Shown: positions 28,532 to 38,015 of the stretch, one piece after another | Numbering within the stretch: the first letter of the stretch is position 1 | How the letters are laid out: every line of letters begins with the position of its first letter | Notes under the pieces: generated by a model | Databases searched by the model: none | The model's input: the letters and a program-made list of their open reading frames with translations, nothing else | What the model was told of the DNA's origin: nothing | Position numbers and translations under genes: made by a program | Assembly (NCBI GenBank): GCA_014802045.1 | Contig: JAAVDA010000017.1 | Coordinates: 10,583-74,582 of the forward strand | Reading direction: 5' to 3' | Length of the DNA: 64,000 nucleotides | Source: Bacteroides sp. | GTDB lineage: Bacteria > Bacteroidota > Bacteroidia > Bacteroidales > Muribaculaceae

Positions 28532-29746
28532 ATGAGACCTATTGTCCGACTGATAGCAGCGCTTATTTTCGCAGCCGTTCCTATGGCCATGGGAGCGCAG
28601 GAAGTCGCGGCCCACTCTCTCGCCCCGGCATCATCCGGTTCAGAGTTCATAGATTCCATCCCCCTCTTCAACCGTTCTCCTAAATGGCTCAAAAGCTATC
28701 TGAATTCATTTATGAGGGGAAATATCGACCGCACGAGAGAAAAACGTTTCGACCTCAGTTTCGGCCTTTCTCCATCCTACACCCGCGAAGCATCCTTCGG
28801 CATAGGAGCCCTCTGCACCGGACTCTACCGCATGGACCGCAACGACACCCTTCCCAATCCCTCCGATATATTCATCTGCCTCAACGCCTCTCTCAATGGC
28901 TTCTTTGTGTTTACCCTCAAAGGCAACCATCTCTTTCCCGACAATCGCTCGCGTATCTCCTATAAGTTTGAGATGTATCGCAAAGACCTCGATTTCTGGG
29001 GCATAAACTCTGAGGCTACTGCAAATAATCCCAAGTCGCGCTATGACCGCCGCCAGATTGACCTCCAGATAGAATATGCCTATCGCATAAGCCATAATCT
29101 CTATGTGGGAGCCCACCTGCGCAACGACTATACCGATGCCCGCCGAATGGCCAATCCTGACTATCTTCTCGGCGAACGGCCACAATATTATGTCACCGGT
29201 GTCGGCGCTTCCGTAGAGATTGACTCGCGGGATAATATCCTCACCCCCACCCGAGGAGTCCACCTCTCCTATATGGTCATGTTGTTCCCTAAGTTTCTGG
29301 GAAACGCTCCTTCATTCTTCAATAGCCATAGAATCATAGCCAATGCCTACAGACAACTCTGGAAAGGGTCCACACTCGCTTTTGACTTCTATGCCAAATT
29401 CAATAGCTCCAAATCTCCATGGACCATGCGCGAGATGGTGGCCTCCGACGGCATCCGTATGCGAGGCTACTATATGGGATCCTATATAGACAATTCTCAA
29501 GTGGCTCTCCAGACAGAGCTTCGGCAGCACATCTGGAATCGTATCGGCGCTACTGCGTGGATTGGCGGAGCCACCGTATTCTCGTCGCTCAAAGACCTTC
29601 GCCACAAAGAAATCCGCCCGGAGTGGTTGCCCAACTGGGGTCTCGGACTCAGATTTGAATTCAAGCACAACGTCAACGCCCGCATAGATTTCGGCATGGG
29701 GCGCCACACAAAGGGATTTGTTTTTGCCGTAGGCGAAGCCTTCTGA
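28532..29746 (+). CDS. BamA/TamA-like (Omp85 surface antigen) outer-membrane barrel protein
   Basis: A 404-residue outer-membrane protein with a signal peptide (about 1-22, ending MGAQ). The body has alternating beta-barrel strands, and the RMRGYYMGSYIDNSQVALQTEL stretch near residues 309-330 resembles the conserved VRGF/Y motif of the Omp85 (bacterial surface antigen) barrel. It ends in Phe (GEAF). The region before the barrel is too short for POTRA domains, so this would be a POTRA-less member, like those found fused to or beside patatins. Function unknown. Confidence 0.7.
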   Translation: MRPIVRLIAALIFAAVPMAMGAQEVAAHSLAPASSGSEFIDSIPLFNRSPKWLKSYLNSFMRGNIDRTREKRFDLSFGLSPSYTREASFGIGALCTGLYRMDRNDTLPNPSDIFICLNASLNGFFVFTLKGNHLFPDNRSRISYKFEMYRKDLDFWGINSEATANNPKSRYDRRQIDLQIEYAYRISHNLYVGAHLRNDYTDARRMANPDYLLGERPQYYVTGVGASVEIDSRDNILTPTRGVHLSYMVMLFPKFLGNAPSFFNSHRIIANAYRQLWKGSTLAFDFYAKFNSSKSPWTMREMVASDGIRMRGYYMGSYIDNSQVALQTELRQHIWNRIGATAWIGGATVFSSLKDLRHKEIRPEWLPNWGLGLRFEFKHNVNARIDFGMGRHTKGFVFAVGEAF

Positions 29747-29756
29747 CTTCTCCCGT

Positions 29757-30191
29757 TCAGTCCATCTTGATTTCTGTCTCGCTCATCTCGGCATACTCAT
29801 TCCAATCTGGATCGTTCTCCGAGTAGATGTTCAGCGGAAGCACCGGATAATCAGCAAGAGCCTCATTCAGTTTCTTCCCGAAAATATTGGTCGAAAGAGT
29901 ATAAAACACCCAGTTACGCTCACCCGCACCGGTATATATCCCGGTCAGCACAGCTACAGGGTCTTTCTTAAACGCCTCTTCAAGTGCCTCCTGCACCTGC
30001 TCCATCAATTCTGAGGTTTGTTTGTCGGGCATCCCGTCGGCAGTGCTTTCGTATGGCCACGTCACTTCCACTCTTATTGAAAAGCGCGGATTAGATCTGA
30101 ATCGGTTCACATCCTTGCGACCCGTAACCATTATAAGTCGTCCATCCTCTGCCTGAGCCGGAGCCGTCCACCATTCTGTCTCTTTAGCCAT
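29757..30191 (-). CDS. DUF695-like protein
   Basis: A 144-residue probably cytoplasmic protein without signal peptide. The C-terminal part with NWVFYTLSTNIFGKKLNEAL and YSENDPDWNEYAEM resembles the DUF695 family (function unknown), and residues 1-60 contain a strand-rich region (GRLIMVTGRKDVNRF). It is convergent with the Omp85-like gene. A degenerate copy of the window's intergenic repeat ends 3 bases before its ATG, so the repeat forms its leader. Confidence 0.65.
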   Translation of the reverse strand: MAKETEWWTAPAQAEDGRLIMVTGRKDVNRFRSNPRFSIRVEVTWPYESTADGMPDKQTSELMEQVQEALEEAFKKDPVAVLTGIYTGAGERNWVFYTLSTNIFGKKLNEALADYPVLPLNIYSENDPDWNEYAEMSETEIKMD

Positions 30192-30194
30192 AAC

Positions 30195-30342
30195 TAAATC
30201 GTGTAAAATAGTTTATAAATTAGTTTATATTGAGATTCTTTATTGAATTTCGCAAGATTTGCATTTGATCTCACGGAATATCTGGATTACTTAATGACAA
30301 ATGAGTGAGTCCGAATATTGTCATAAATCCGCTTATCCCTAT
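30195..30342 (-). repeat. Intergenic repeat, degenerate copy 3 (upstream of the DUF695-like gene)
   Basis: Read on the minus strand, 30217-30195 matches 20 of 23 bases of the right terminus of copy 2, and the conserved internal block (30292-30321) matches copy 2 at 26 of 30. The left terminus is not clearly recognisable, so the far boundary is approximate. The right terminus stands 3 bases before the ATG at 30191, the same spacing as in copy 2. Confidence 0.55.
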
Positions 30343-30400
30343 TTATCAATCACAAAGGTATATAAAATTACGTGGGTGTCCATAACTTTAAGCCGATTAT

Positions 30401-30432
30401 TTTGGCAAATCGGCAGACTATCGCTAAATTTG
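30401..30432 (+). promoter_or_regulatory. Bacteroides-type promoter for the DUF3127 gene
   Basis: TTTG at 30401-30404 and TAAATTTG at 30425-30432, with 20 bases between, match the -33/-7 consensus. The leader would be about 85 bases before the ATG at 30522. Confidence 0.65.
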
Positions 30433-30521
30433 CATACTCCAAGCGGCTATGCAGCCGCTCCCCCCAACATCCGTGCATTTCATTTCTGCAGACGGAATAA
30501 AAACATAAACTTACCGATATA

Positions 30522-30893
30522 ATGGAAATCAAAGGAAAAATCATTGTTGCTCTCCCCGAGATGAGCGGTACTTCGCAGGCGGGAAGAGCCTGGAAAAAGC
30601 GCGAATATGTGCTTGAAACACAAGACACAATTCCCCGCAAAGTCCACTTCGACTTCTTTGGCGACCGTGCTGACCAGTATCCCCTCAATGTTGGCGACGA
30701 CATCACTCTCAGCTTCGATATAGAAAGCCGCGAGTACAACGGACGATGGTTCACAAGCATCCGCGGTTGGAAAGCCGAGAAAAACAACACTGCTCCCCAG
30801 GGTGGAGGATATATGCCGACCGAACCCGGATTCCCCCCTGCGCCTGTCAGCGACTTCCCTGCTGCCGGTCCGAGCGACGACCTCCCCTTCTGA
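30522..30893 (+). CDS. DUF3127 domain protein (possible ssDNA-binding, OB-like)
   Basis: A 123-residue protein with the DUF3127 core in residues 1-90 (MEIKGKIIVALPEMSG, WKKREYVLETQ, FDIESREYNGRWF) and a flexible Pro/Gly-rich tail ending in the acidic-hydrophobic DDLPF. DUF3127 is found mostly in Bacteroidota. The order of strands and a C-terminal DDLPF tip recall single-stranded DNA-binding proteins, whose tips recruit repair factors; this is inference. It has its own promoter and is transcribed alone. Confidence 0.75.
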   Translation: MEIKGKIIVALPEMSGTSQAGRAWKKREYVLETQDTIPRKVHFDFFGDRADQYPLNVGDDITLSFDIESREYNGRWFTSIRGWKAEKNNTAPQGGGYMPTEPGFPPAPVSDFPAAGPSDDLPF

Positions 30894-31019
30894 CCTGTCC
30901 TAACCACCAGGCCGACAATACACACTTAAGGAACTTACACACATCTGCTGCATGTATGCAAGTTCCTTTCTGCTTTTTTTACAACTCAAACACTAATCAA
31001 ACCCACACCTTAAACCACA

Positions 31020-32354
31020 ATGAAAAAAACAGTCACCGCACTATGCGCGGCTGCCATAATGGCATCGCCCTCCGCGCTGATAGCCGATGAAAACATTCCG
31101 GCCACTTATACCCCTACACCGGAAATCATGCAGGCCCGTCAGGAATTTGCAGACAATGGCTTCGGAATTTTCCTTCACTGGGGCATCTACTCCATGTTTG
31201 CGCAGGGAGAATGGTACCTTAATCACGATAATATCACCGCCGAAGAATATGCCAAAGCAGCCCGTGGGTTCTATCCCGCCGACTTCAATGCCGCCGAATG
31301 GGTAAAAGCCATTAAAGACTCAGGAGCCAAATACATCACCTTCACCACCCGCCACCACGACGGATTCTCGATGTTTGACACCGACCAGAGCGACTACAAC
31401 ATTGTCGACGGCACACCGTTCAAGCGCGACATCCTCAAAGAGCTTGCCGACGAATGCCACAAGCAGGGCATAAAACTCCATCTATACTATTCCCACATCG
31501 ACTGGACACGTGAAGATTACCCCTCCGGACGCACCGGACTCAACACCGGACGCGACACAACCAAGCGCGACTGGCCCCACTACTATGAGTTCATGAACAA
31601 ACAGCTCACCGAACTCCTCACCAACTACGGTGAGATAGGAGCCATATGGTTTGACGGATGGTGGGACCACGATGAAGATTCTGTGCCTTTCAACTGGCAG
31701 CTCCCCGAGCAGTATGCTCTTATCCACAGTCTCCAGCCATCATGTCTGGTTGGCAACAATCACCATCAGACTCCATTTGCCGGAGAAGATATCCAGATTT
31801 TCGAGCGCGACCTCCCCGGAGAGAACACCGCCGGACTTTCAGGCCAGGCTATTTCACGCCTCCCCCTCGAAACTTGTCAGACCATGAACGGCATGTGGGG
31901 CTATAAAATCAAAGATCAGGATTATAAATCGCCCACCGAACTCATCCACTATCTTGTAAAAGCCGCTGGCATGGGTGCCAACCTCCTCCTCAACATTGGC
32001 CCGCAGCCTAATGGCGAACTTCCTGCTGCCGCCCTCGAACGACTCAAAGAGATCGGCCAGTGGATGAACAAGTATGGCGAGACATTCTATGCCACTACAG
32101 CCGGCGATTTCGAAGCACAGCCCTGGGGCACTTCAACCCGCAAAGGCAATAAGCTCTATCTCCACGTACTCACGCCCGACGGACCCGAAATCACTGTTCC
32201 CACTACAGCAAAAATAAAGAAAGCCACCACATTTGATGGTGGTGATCCGGTGAAATTCAGCAAACTCAAGGAGGGTGGTGTAACTATCACACTTCCAGAA
32301 ATTCCTGAAGGTACAGCTGATTTCATTATCGAACTCGAAACCTCTGGCAAATGA
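31020..32354 (+). CDS. Alpha-L-fucosidase, GH29
   Basis: A 444-residue exported glycosidase that removes alpha-linked L-fucose from host glycans by a retaining mechanism. The signal peptide spans about 1-22. GH29 marks are FGIFLHWGIYSMF near residue 50, TTRHHDGFSMFD near 114-125, and the nucleophile Asp212 in IWFDGWWD; the catalytic acid cannot be fixed by eye. A short C-terminal beta domain follows. It is the first gene of an operon with cutC (4-base overlap) and a transglutaminase-like gene. Confidence 0.92.
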   Translation: MKKTVTALCAAAIMASPSALIADENIPATYTPTPEIMQARQEFADNGFGIFLHWGIYSMFAQGEWYLNHDNITAEEYAKAARGFYPADFNAAEWVKAIKDSGAKYITFTTRHHDGFSMFDTDQSDYNIVDGTPFKRDILKELADECHKQGIKLHLYYSHIDWTREDYPSGRTGLNTGRDTTKRDWPHYYEFMNKQLTELLTNYGEIGAIWFDGWWDHDEDSVPFNWQLPEQYALIHSLQPSCLVGNNHHQTPFAGEDIQIFERDLPGENTAGLSGQAISRLPLETCQTMNGMWGYKIKDQDYKSPTELIHYLVKAAGMGANLLLNIGPQPNGELPAAALERLKEIGQWMNKYGETFYATTAGDFEAQPWGTSTRKGNKLYLHVLTPDGPEITVPTTAKIKKATTFDGGDPVKFSKLKEGGVTITLPEIPEGTADFIIELETSGK

Positions 32355-33109
32355 GCACAACTAAGCAGCAACCGCTCCTCGAAGTCTGCGCCGGCGATCT
32401 TGAAAGCGTCCGCGCAGCTGCCGAGGGAGGAGCCGCACGAGTTGAACTCTGCTCGGCTCTTGGAGAGGGCGGTGTCACCCCCTCTATCGGATTTCTAAGG
32501 CAGGCACTCCTTGTGCCGGGCCTGAGAGTACATGTTCTCATCCGCCCGCGTGGAGGCGACTTCCTCTATACTCCCGAAGAAGTCAACGCCATGGTGGCCG
32601 ATATCGAAGCCTGTCGTGAGGCCGGAGCCCACGGCGTGGTTATCGGGGCGCTCACTCCCGACGGCGACATAGACCTTCCGTCGTGCAGACGCATGATTGA
32701 GGCCGCCGGAGAGATGAGTGTCACTTTCCATCGCGCCTTTGATCTTTGCCGCAACCCGGAAGAAGCCCTCGATACTATCATCGAGCTGGGATGCGACCGC
32801 CTCCTCACATCTGGCCAGGCAGCAACCGCCCTCGAAGGCACTTCCCTCCTTCGCCGGCTTCACGACCGGGCTGCCGGACGCCTCGTCATTCTTGCCGGCG
32901 GAGGCGTAACCCCAGATAATGCTGCCGATATCCTCATAGGCTCCGGCACAAATGAGGTGCATGCCTCTGCAAGAGCCGGTGTGACAAGCCCGATGCGCTA
33001 CCGCAAGGACGGCGTGGCCATGGGTGCCCCCGGTAGCGACGAATACTCCCGTAAAGTCACCTCTCCCGCCATCGTGGCCAAGATAGTAGAAAATATAACC
33101 GCTTTATGA
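32351..33109 (+). CDS. cutC: CutC family TIM-barrel protein
   Basis: A 252-residue cytoplasmic TIM-barrel of the CutC family, named for copper homeostasis, though direct evidence for copper handling is thin. LLEVCAGDLESVRAAAEGGAARVELC near residues 9-34 and VHVLIRPRGGDFLYT near 58-72 match the family well. The ATG overlaps the fucosidase stop (ATGA), and its own stop overlaps the next ATG. Its placement between glycan and protein-processing genes suggests a sugar-related role in this lineage (inference). Confidence 0.88.
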   Translation: MSTTKQQPLLEVCAGDLESVRAAAEGGAARVELCSALGEGGVTPSIGFLRQALLVPGLRVHVLIRPRGGDFLYTPEEVNAMVADIEACREAGAHGVVIGALTPDGDIDLPSCRRMIEAAGEMSVTFHRAFDLCRNPEEALDTIIELGCDRLLTSGQAATALEGTSLLRRLHDRAAGRLVILAGGGVTPDNAADILIGSGTNEVHASARAGVTSPMRYRKDGVAMGAPGSDEYSRKVTSPAIVAKIVENITAL

Positions 33110-35727
33110 ACAGACATATTCTCTCTGCGGCAATAGCGTCGATGCTCTCATTCGGAGCTTTCGCACAGATTGCCACCCCTACGGTCGAAGCAGACTTCCG
33201 TAAACGTCAGGCAGATGTTGCGCACCCTGAATACTTTGCAGTGTTCAACCGCACTGACCTCACTCCCGAGCAGCGCGACGCCCTCAAGGTGCTCTACGCT
33301 TATATGCCGCTCCCCGATCTCGCCGACAATTCCGGCGACTATTTCCTCACCAATGTGGACTATGCCCTAAAGGCTCGCTCCGAGATGCCATGGGGAGCCA
33401 CTGTGCCTGACCGCGAATGGCGCCACTTTGTCCTTCCGGTCCGAATAAACAACGAAGCTCTCGATGCCCATCGTCCGGCCTTCTATGAAGAACTAAAAGA
33501 CCGTGTGAAAGGCCTGTCTATGAAAGACGCCATTCTTGAAATCAACCACTGGTGTCATGAAAAAGCCACTTATCAGCCATCCGATAGCCGAACCCACTCC
33601 CCTCTTGCCACTGTTTCATCGGCCATAGGCCGTTGCGGCGAGGAATCTACATTCACTGTAGGTGCTCTCCGCGCCATGGGCATTCCCGCACGCCAGATTT
33701 ATACCCCCCGTTGGGCTCACACAGACGACAACCACGCATGGGTGGAAGCCTGGGCCGACGGAAAATGGTATTTCCTCGGTGCCTGCGAGCCTGAGCCGGT
33801 GCTCAATCTCGGATGGTTCAATGCCCCTGCATCACGAGGCATGATGATGAACACCCGTGTGTTTGGCAACTACGACGGTCCTGAAGAAGTGCTCTCGCGC
33901 CCCGACGGATACACCGATATCAATGTCACCGTCAACTATGCTCCAGTCGACACTATCCATGTCAATGTAATCGGTATTGACGGTAAGCCCGCTTCTGATG
34001 TAGATGTTTCTTACCGTCTCTACAACTACAGCGAATTCTACCCCATCGTCACCAAGAAAACCGATGCTTCCGGACACTCGTCACTGAGCACCGGTCTCGG
34101 CGATATCCTCGTCTGGGCCTCCGACGGCACCAACTTCGGTTTCGCAAAAGGCTCTGTGGGTAAAGACCGCGAAGTAACTGTGACAATTGACCGCACTCCG
34201 GCCTATACCGGCACTGTAGAGCTCGACATTATCCCCCCCGTGCCAGGCAATAACTCTGTGGAAGTCACTCCCGAGATGGCAGCAGCAAATGAGGCCCGCA
34301 AAATCTACGAAGACTCTCTCCGCGGAGCCTATACTTCCACATTCGTCACTCCTGAGCAAGCCGCTGTGATGGCCGCTGAGCTTGGTCTCGATCCCACCCG
34401 CCTTGCGCGTGTGATGACCGACGCACGAGGCAACCACGGCGTTCTCGCCGAATTTCTCGCCTCCACACCGATAGCCGACCGTGACCGTGCTCTCCGTCTG
34501 CTCGAATCGCTCTCTGTGAAAGACCGCAGCGATGTGCCTCTGTCCATTCTCACAGACCATATGCTCACACCGGCCTCCGTGCCTGCCGAAATGGATGCCT
34601 ATATCCTTTCGCCCCGCATCGACGACGAAGCCCTCACACCCTTCCGCTCCTACTTCATGGCGGCAATCCCCGCTTCAGACGCCGAAGCTTACCGCGCCAA
34701 TCCCTCTCATCTCGTGGCAAAAGTGGCCAAAGACATACAGATTATTCCCGACTGGTATCCCGGCAATGTGCGCATGAGTCCGATTGCAGTCGATGCAGCT
34801 AAAGTGACTAATGCCGCCTCGCGCGACATCTACTTCGTGGCTGCTGCGCGAAGCATCGGCATCCCTGCACGCATCGACCCTGTCACAGGAAAGACCCAGT
34901 GGGCCGATGCATCAGGCGAATGGATCGATGCCGTGTTCGACGCCTCTGCGGCCAACTCCGTCTCTGCTCCCACAGGAACCGTCACGCTCGATTTCACCAC
35001 AACCGGACGCATCGACGACCCGAAATACTACACTCAGTTCTCACTATCAAAGATTGTCGACGGTAAGCCTCAGCAGATGGGTTATCCCGAAGATGGCACA
35101 TGGAGCTCCATCTTCCGCGACGGCACCACTCTCGATGCCGGACAATATATGCTTGTCAGCGGTCAGCGCATGGCCGACGGAGGAGTGCTCGCACGCGCCA
35201 CATTCTTCACTGTAGAGCCTGAATCGGCCCAGCATATTCCTCTCGTGCTCCGTCAGGATGAAAAGGGTGTGCAGGTGATTGGTAGCTTCAACGCCGAGAA
35301 CCTCTACACCGACCTCGCTACCGGCACAGAGAAGTCACTCCTCTCCACCACAGGCCGCGGCTACTATATCGTAGGCCTGCTCACACCCAACCATGAGCCC
35401 ACCAACCATGCCCTCCGCGATATCGCCGCCCTCAACCCCGAGTTTGAGAAATGGGGACGCAGTATGGTGCTCCTCTTCAAAGACGAGCAGGATGCCGCAC
35501 GCTTCGACGCCTCTCTGCTTCCGTCACTCCCCTCCACTGCCGTCTACGGCATTGACGACGACGGAAAAATCGCTGCCGAGATAATCGAATCGCTCCACCT
35601 TCCCTCCGGCGACCGTCCAATCTTCATTATCACCGACACATTCAACCGCATCGTCTTCGTGTCGCAGGGCTACACCATAGGCCTCGGTGACCAGCTCATC
35701 GACACCATCCATCAGCTTAAGGAATAA
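33106..35727 (+). CDS. Exported transglutaminase-like protein with degenerate second domain and thioredoxin-like C-terminus
   Basis: An 873-residue protein with a signal peptide (about 1-21, ending AFAQ). The transglutaminase-like core has nucleophile Cys177 in GRCGEEST and His210 in NHAWVEAW; the acidic third position is less certain (GACEPEP). A beta-sandwich region follows. Residues about 545-625 look like a second, decayed core: VAAARSIGIPARI matches VGALRAMGIPARQ, but the Cys is lost. The last 120 residues resemble a thioredoxin-like fold (YYIVGLLTPNHEP, RPIFIITDTFNRIVFVSQG). It ends the fucosidase-cutC operon and is followed by a terminator. Confidence 0.78.
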   Translation: MNRHILSAAIASMLSFGAFAQIATPTVEADFRKRQADVAHPEYFAVFNRTDLTPEQRDALKVLYAYMPLPDLADNSGDYFLTNVDYALKARSEMPWGATVPDREWRHFVLPVRINNEALDAHRPAFYEELKDRVKGLSMKDAILEINHWCHEKATYQPSDSRTHSPLATVSSAIGRCGEESTFTVGALRAMGIPARQIYTPRWAHTDDNHAWVEAWADGKWYFLGACEPEPVLNLGWFNAPASRGMMMNTRVFGNYDGPEEVLSRPDGYTDINVTVNYAPVDTIHVNVIGIDGKPASDVDVSYRLYNYSEFYPIVTKKTDASGHSSLSTGLGDILVWASDGTNFGFAKGSVGKDREVTVTIDRTPAYTGTVELDIIPPVPGNNSVEVTPEMAAANEARKIYEDSLRGAYTSTFVTPEQAAVMAAELGLDPTRLARVMTDARGNHGVLAEFLASTPIADRDRALRLLESLSVKDRSDVPLSILTDHMLTPASVPAEMDAYILSPRIDDEALTPFRSYFMAAIPASDAEAYRANPSHLVAKVAKDIQIIPDWYPGNVRMSPIAVDAAKVTNAASRDIYFVAAARSIGIPARIDPVTGKTQWADASGEWIDAVFDASAANSVSAPTGTVTLDFTTTGRIDDPKYYTQFSLSKIVDGKPQQMGYPEDGTWSSIFRDGTTLDAGQYMLVSGQRMADGGVLARATFFTVEPESAQHIPLVLRQDEKGVQVIGSFNAENLYTDLATGTEKSLLSTTGRGYYIVGLLTPNHEPTNHALRDIAALNPEFEKWGRSMVLLFKDEQDAARFDASLLPSLPSTAVYGIDDDGKIAAEIIESLHLPSGDRPIFIITDTFNRIVFVSQGYTIGLGDQLIDTIHQLKE

Positions 35728-35738
35728 TCCCCCTATAG

Positions 35739-35806
35739 ATAAACTGAATGAGGCTGCAGTAACTATCTAATGTAGCCTTATTCAGTTTATAATTAATTCT
35801 TTTTTT
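35739..35806 (+). terminator. Terminator after the fucosidase-cutC-transglutaminase operon
   Basis: A 17-base near-perfect inverted repeat (35739-35755 with 35774-35790; ATAAACTGAATGAGGCT and its partner) is followed by a run of seven T at 35799-35806. It marks the left edge of the AT-rich island. Confidence 0.8.
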
Positions 35807-35849
35807 ATATATTTAATATATCTAATTGAGATGTATTGTCTTTAGTTAC

Positions 35850-35857
35850 TATATTTG
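35850..35857 (+). promoter_or_regulatory. -7 promoter element for the WG-repeat gene
   Basis: TATATTTG matches TAnnTTTG, 36 bases before the ATG at 35894. The surrounding sequence is very AT-rich, so chance matches are more likely here. Confidence 0.35.
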
Positions 35858-35893
35858 TAAAAAAAATTAATCACACAAATAATTATAAGAACT

Positions 35894-38008
35894 ATGCATC
35901 CAATTATTAAACTAATTAAGTCAAATGATAAATTTACTATTATTGATGTATTTGGTAATGTCATTGTAAATAATATTATTGAGGCCAAAGAAGGGACTTG
36001 CTTTTGGAGAAATCCTAATATTCAACTTATTACAACCAACCATGAGTATTCCGAAATAAATATATTCGGTTTCTTTTTTAATAAATTTCATTATTCTGAA
36101 TATAAATTTGTATCTAAAATTGCTATTGATTTTGAAATATATAAATTTTCACATAAAACGAGTAAAAAATATAGTATTGGCACATATAGGAATCATACTG
36201 ATTATATCTATGACGAGATTATTCCTCTTGATAGTAATAATTTTTCAGGAATTGATATTATAAAAGTTCGGATTGGTAAAAAGTATTCTTTACTCCGATT
36301 TCCTATAAATAAATATATTGAATCAAAACAATATGATTATATTTTTACACCAATACAACCACTAAATGAATTCATTGTACTAAAAAGTGGGAAATTTGGC
36401 CTCATTGATGCTTTTACGTTTGAAGAAATTATCACACCACGATTCAATAGTATTGATTTGCTCTGCAATTTTTCTGGATATAATAAAGCTAAACATACTT
36501 TTGATATTTTTCAAACTGATAAAACTATAAAGATTGAAAGAACTGTAGACAAAAAACATTATCGTTCATATTTTATAGATAAAAGTAAACAGAATAAGAC
36601 CCAGTGGGGGGGATGCGACATATCTATATATGATTATCGATTTGATATAACCTATGTTCAGTCCCTTTCTAGTCCCTATTCTAATGATAGGATACCTATT
36701 AATTTGTATGGCTATTTTTATAATCTTTTTGACTGTAGAAAGTATGATGTTGTTATAAATATGATTGGGAAATACTATATTACCAAAAAAAATAGTAAGT
36801 TTGGGTTAATTGACGATGAGTTTAAGGAGTATCTTTCTTTAGAATACTCAAAGATTGAATTAGTATCTCTTCGAAATATAGAGAAACAACCAATATTTGT
36901 TGTATCCCATAAAAAAGGAGTATTTCTTTTTAATCCTGAGACAGGGCTAAGAACAAAAGAATTCGAAGGATTATATGACTGCACGTTACGTTATCATTTT
37001 AATGATTTTATCGTTTTTAAGGAAAAGGGGAAATTTGGTAAAATGTCTCCCAATGGAAATATTTTACTACCTGCAATTTTTTCTATACCTACAGAAGACC
37101 CCACTAGTAACGTTTTTGGAGAAATATCTTTTCAAGAATATTTTCACAAAAGGAAACATATATTTTATGTTACTGATAATAAATTTTATGGGGAAGTATC
37201 ACTAACAGATTATGATTTATGTCTTAAAGTAGGATATTCATTTCGCTATTTTTATATCATAAAGAAAGATGGGAAATATGGCCTTTTGAATAAATCTTTA
37301 AAAGAAATTATTCCGCCTATCTTCGATGATATCATTGATTCTGATAGCCAAGAGATCTCAATATTTAGTTCTGATGGTTATCATTGGGAAGAAGAATATG
37401 CCCGTCATCAAATTTTAATAGGATGTATTAATAATACATTTAATATTTATTATTTATCTGGAATGAATCCTGGTCAAACGATAAGAGAACTTATAACTGG
37501 ATGTACAAAAATAGAATTTGTTGCAGATAAATCTTATTATAGGTCCAACAATATCCGTAATAAAATGTTTATTCATTTTGTCAAAGGTGATATAAACGGG
37601 TATGTAAATTATGATGGAGAAGTGTTAAGTCTAAATCCAACAGATTCTATATCACCTGTTAATTGCAAATTTAATGGCGAAATATATTACATTATTAAAC
37701 AAAATAATAAGGTTAGACTAGCAGACTCCAGACTAAGGTTGCTTTTACCTTGTGCATATGATGATATTATTCAAATCTTTGAAGATAGAGTAATTGTTCT
37801 TGTTGATAATGATAGAAAGACTATCCCTCTCCGTAATAGTAATGATAAAATAAATTCATCAAATATAGAGTTTGATGATGAGTATGAGACAGAATCTACC
37901 TATGATCTTTACGCTGGGTCTTATGCCCAAGATATAATGGATTATTCAGATGAAGATATTGATGATATTTTTGATGGTGAACCGGACGCTTATTGGAACA
38001 TAGATTAA
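35894..38008 (+). CDS. WG-repeat-like protein in an AT-rich island
   Basis: A 704-residue protein with no signal peptide. It is built from diverged WG-type repeats with the pattern K-x-G-L-x-(D/N)-x-x-x-x-x-(I/L)-x-P-x-(Y/F)-(D/S)-x-I, seen near residues 165 (KFGLIDAFTF), 301 (KFGLIDDEFK), 379 (KFGKMSPNGN), 461 (KYGLLNKSLK) and 605 (KVRLADSRLR). The C-terminus is strongly acidic (DYSDEDIDDIFDG). WG repeats form beta-propeller-like binding surfaces, and their partners are largely unknown. Codon use is AT-biased, unlike all neighbours, indicating horizontal transfer. A second AT-rich gene begins 8 bases later. Confidence 0.7.
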   Translation: MHPIIKLIKSNDKFTIIDVFGNVIVNNIIEAKEGTCFWRNPNIQLITTNHEYSEINIFGFFFNKFHYSEYKFVSKIAIDFEIYKFSHKTSKKYSIGTYRNHTDYIYDEIIPLDSNNFSGIDIIKVRIGKKYSLLRFPINKYIESKQYDYIFTPIQPLNEFIVLKSGKFGLIDAFTFEEIITPRFNSIDLLCNFSGYNKAKHTFDIFQTDKTIKIERTVDKKHYRSYFIDKSKQNKTQWGGCDISIYDYRFDITYVQSLSSPYSNDRIPINLYGYFYNLFDCRKYDVVINMIGKYYITKKNSKFGLIDDEFKEYLSLEYSKIELVSLRNIEKQPIFVVSHKKGVFLFNPETGLRTKEFEGLYDCTLRYHFNDFIVFKEKGKFGKMSPNGNILLPAIFSIPTEDPTSNVFGEISFQEYFHKRKHIFYVTDNKFYGEVSLTDYDLCLKVGYSFRYFYIIKKDGKYGLLNKSLKEIIPPIFDDIIDSDSQEISIFSSDGYHWEEEYARHQILIGCINNTFNIYYLSGMNPGQTIRELITGCTKIEFVADKSYYRSNNIRNKMFIHFVKGDINGYVNYDGEVLSLNPTDSISPVNCKFNGEIYYIIKQNNKVRLADSRLRLLLPCAYDDIIQIFEDRVIVLVDNDRKTIPLRNSNDKINSSNIEFDDEYETESTYDLYAGSYAQDIMDYSDEDIDDIFDGEPDAYWNID

Positions 38009-38015
38009 TTATACT

